In this document: positions 5,655 through 5,865 of the stretch, one piece after another | Numbering within the stretch: position 1 is the stretch's first letter | Layout: every line of letters starts with the position of its first letter | Source of the DNA: Bacteroidota bacterium | Lineage (GTDB): Bacteria; Bacteroidota; Bacteroidia; Chitinophagales; UBA2359 | NCBI GenBank assembly: GCA_020631675.1 | Contig: JAHDGT010000310.1 | Coordinates: 1 to 5,865, forward strand | DNA length: 5,865 nucleotides | Direction: 5' to 3' | The notes under the pieces: generated by a model | What the model saw: the letters and a program-made list of their open reading frames with translations, nothing else | The model's database searches: none | What the model was told of the DNA's origin: nothing | Made by a program: the position numbers and the translations under genes

Positions 5655-5865
5655 AGTGTAGTGATCTGTTCAATGATAATCAAATATCAAACCAATTCTG
5701 TACCATAACATTAAGTAGATACGAAAAGTCAAAATTAGCGAAATAGATTAGAAAAGGAGCAGGCATGACCATTTACAGTTTAAAAAAATACTTCAAACGC
5801 AAGGGATAGCAGTGGTAATGAAGCCACTGAATGCGCCCTGTTTGGCGGCGTACGAAAGCGACCTT
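5655..5865. other. Right-edge region: kinase leader and hairpin-bearing element
   Basis: No convincing gene is visible in these 211 bases. A 14-codon plus-strand frame (5765-5809, MTIYSLKKYFKRKG) follows a GGAG at 5756-5759 and could be a tiny basic peptide or chance. An ATG at 5818 is open to the window end (16 codons). On the minus strand a frame is open from the edge for 30 codons. A hairpin CAGTGG/CCACTG (5810-5815 with 5824-5829) and a shorter CGCC/GGCG pair (5834-5837 with 5844-5847) suggest a structured or repeated element that continues beyond the window. Confidence 0.35.
5730..5737 (-). promoter_or_regulatory. Possible -7 promoter element for the histidine kinase
   Basis: On the minus strand the bases read TAATTTTG, matching TAnnTTTG, about 75 bases before the kinase ATG. 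The surroundings are AT-rich and no -33 TTG lies at proper spacing, so a chance match is quite possible. Confidence 0.28.

Overview
The window looks like a chromosomal segment of a member of the Bacteroidota, possibly a marine or saprospira/flavobacteria-like lineage; the finer placement is a guess. Three things support the phylum. The large central protein ends in a type IX secretion (T9SS) sorting domain. Sequences matching the Bacteroidota -7 promoter element TAnnTTTG lie upstream of the genes. The starts lack clear Shine-Dalgarno sequences.

Layout from left to right: (1) a 67-base edge that may hold the end or start of a neighbouring gene; (2) a minus-strand LysE/RhtB-family amino-acid exporter (68-733); (3) a 378-base divergent intergenic region with a -7 element facing each way; (4) a plus-strand gene (1112-4201) for a 1029-residue secreted, cysteine-rich, very acidic multidomain surface protein with three tandem ~139-residue repeats and a C-terminal T9SS signal; (5) a convergent intergenic region with a perfect 17-bp hairpin, a strong bidirectional intrinsic terminator and a REP-like pair of small palindromes; (6) a minus-strand soluble GAF-domain histidine kinase (4410-5654); (7) a right edge with no convincing gene but a hairpin-bearing element that may be part of a dispersed or structured sequence.

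The genes do not form an operon. The exporter and surface protein are divergent, and the surface protein and kinase are convergent, separated by a shared terminator. No shared pathway can be inferred, and no response regulator for the kinase is visible. I do not see a defence system, CRISPR array, insertion sequence or other new multigene system. The most unusual feature is in the surface protein: from residue 7 to residue 796 there is no lysine or arginine, and the only lysines outside the signal peptide are in the last five residues. This is combined with 28 cysteines in the exported part and three Cys-anchored repeats whose first cysteines are exactly 139 residues apart.
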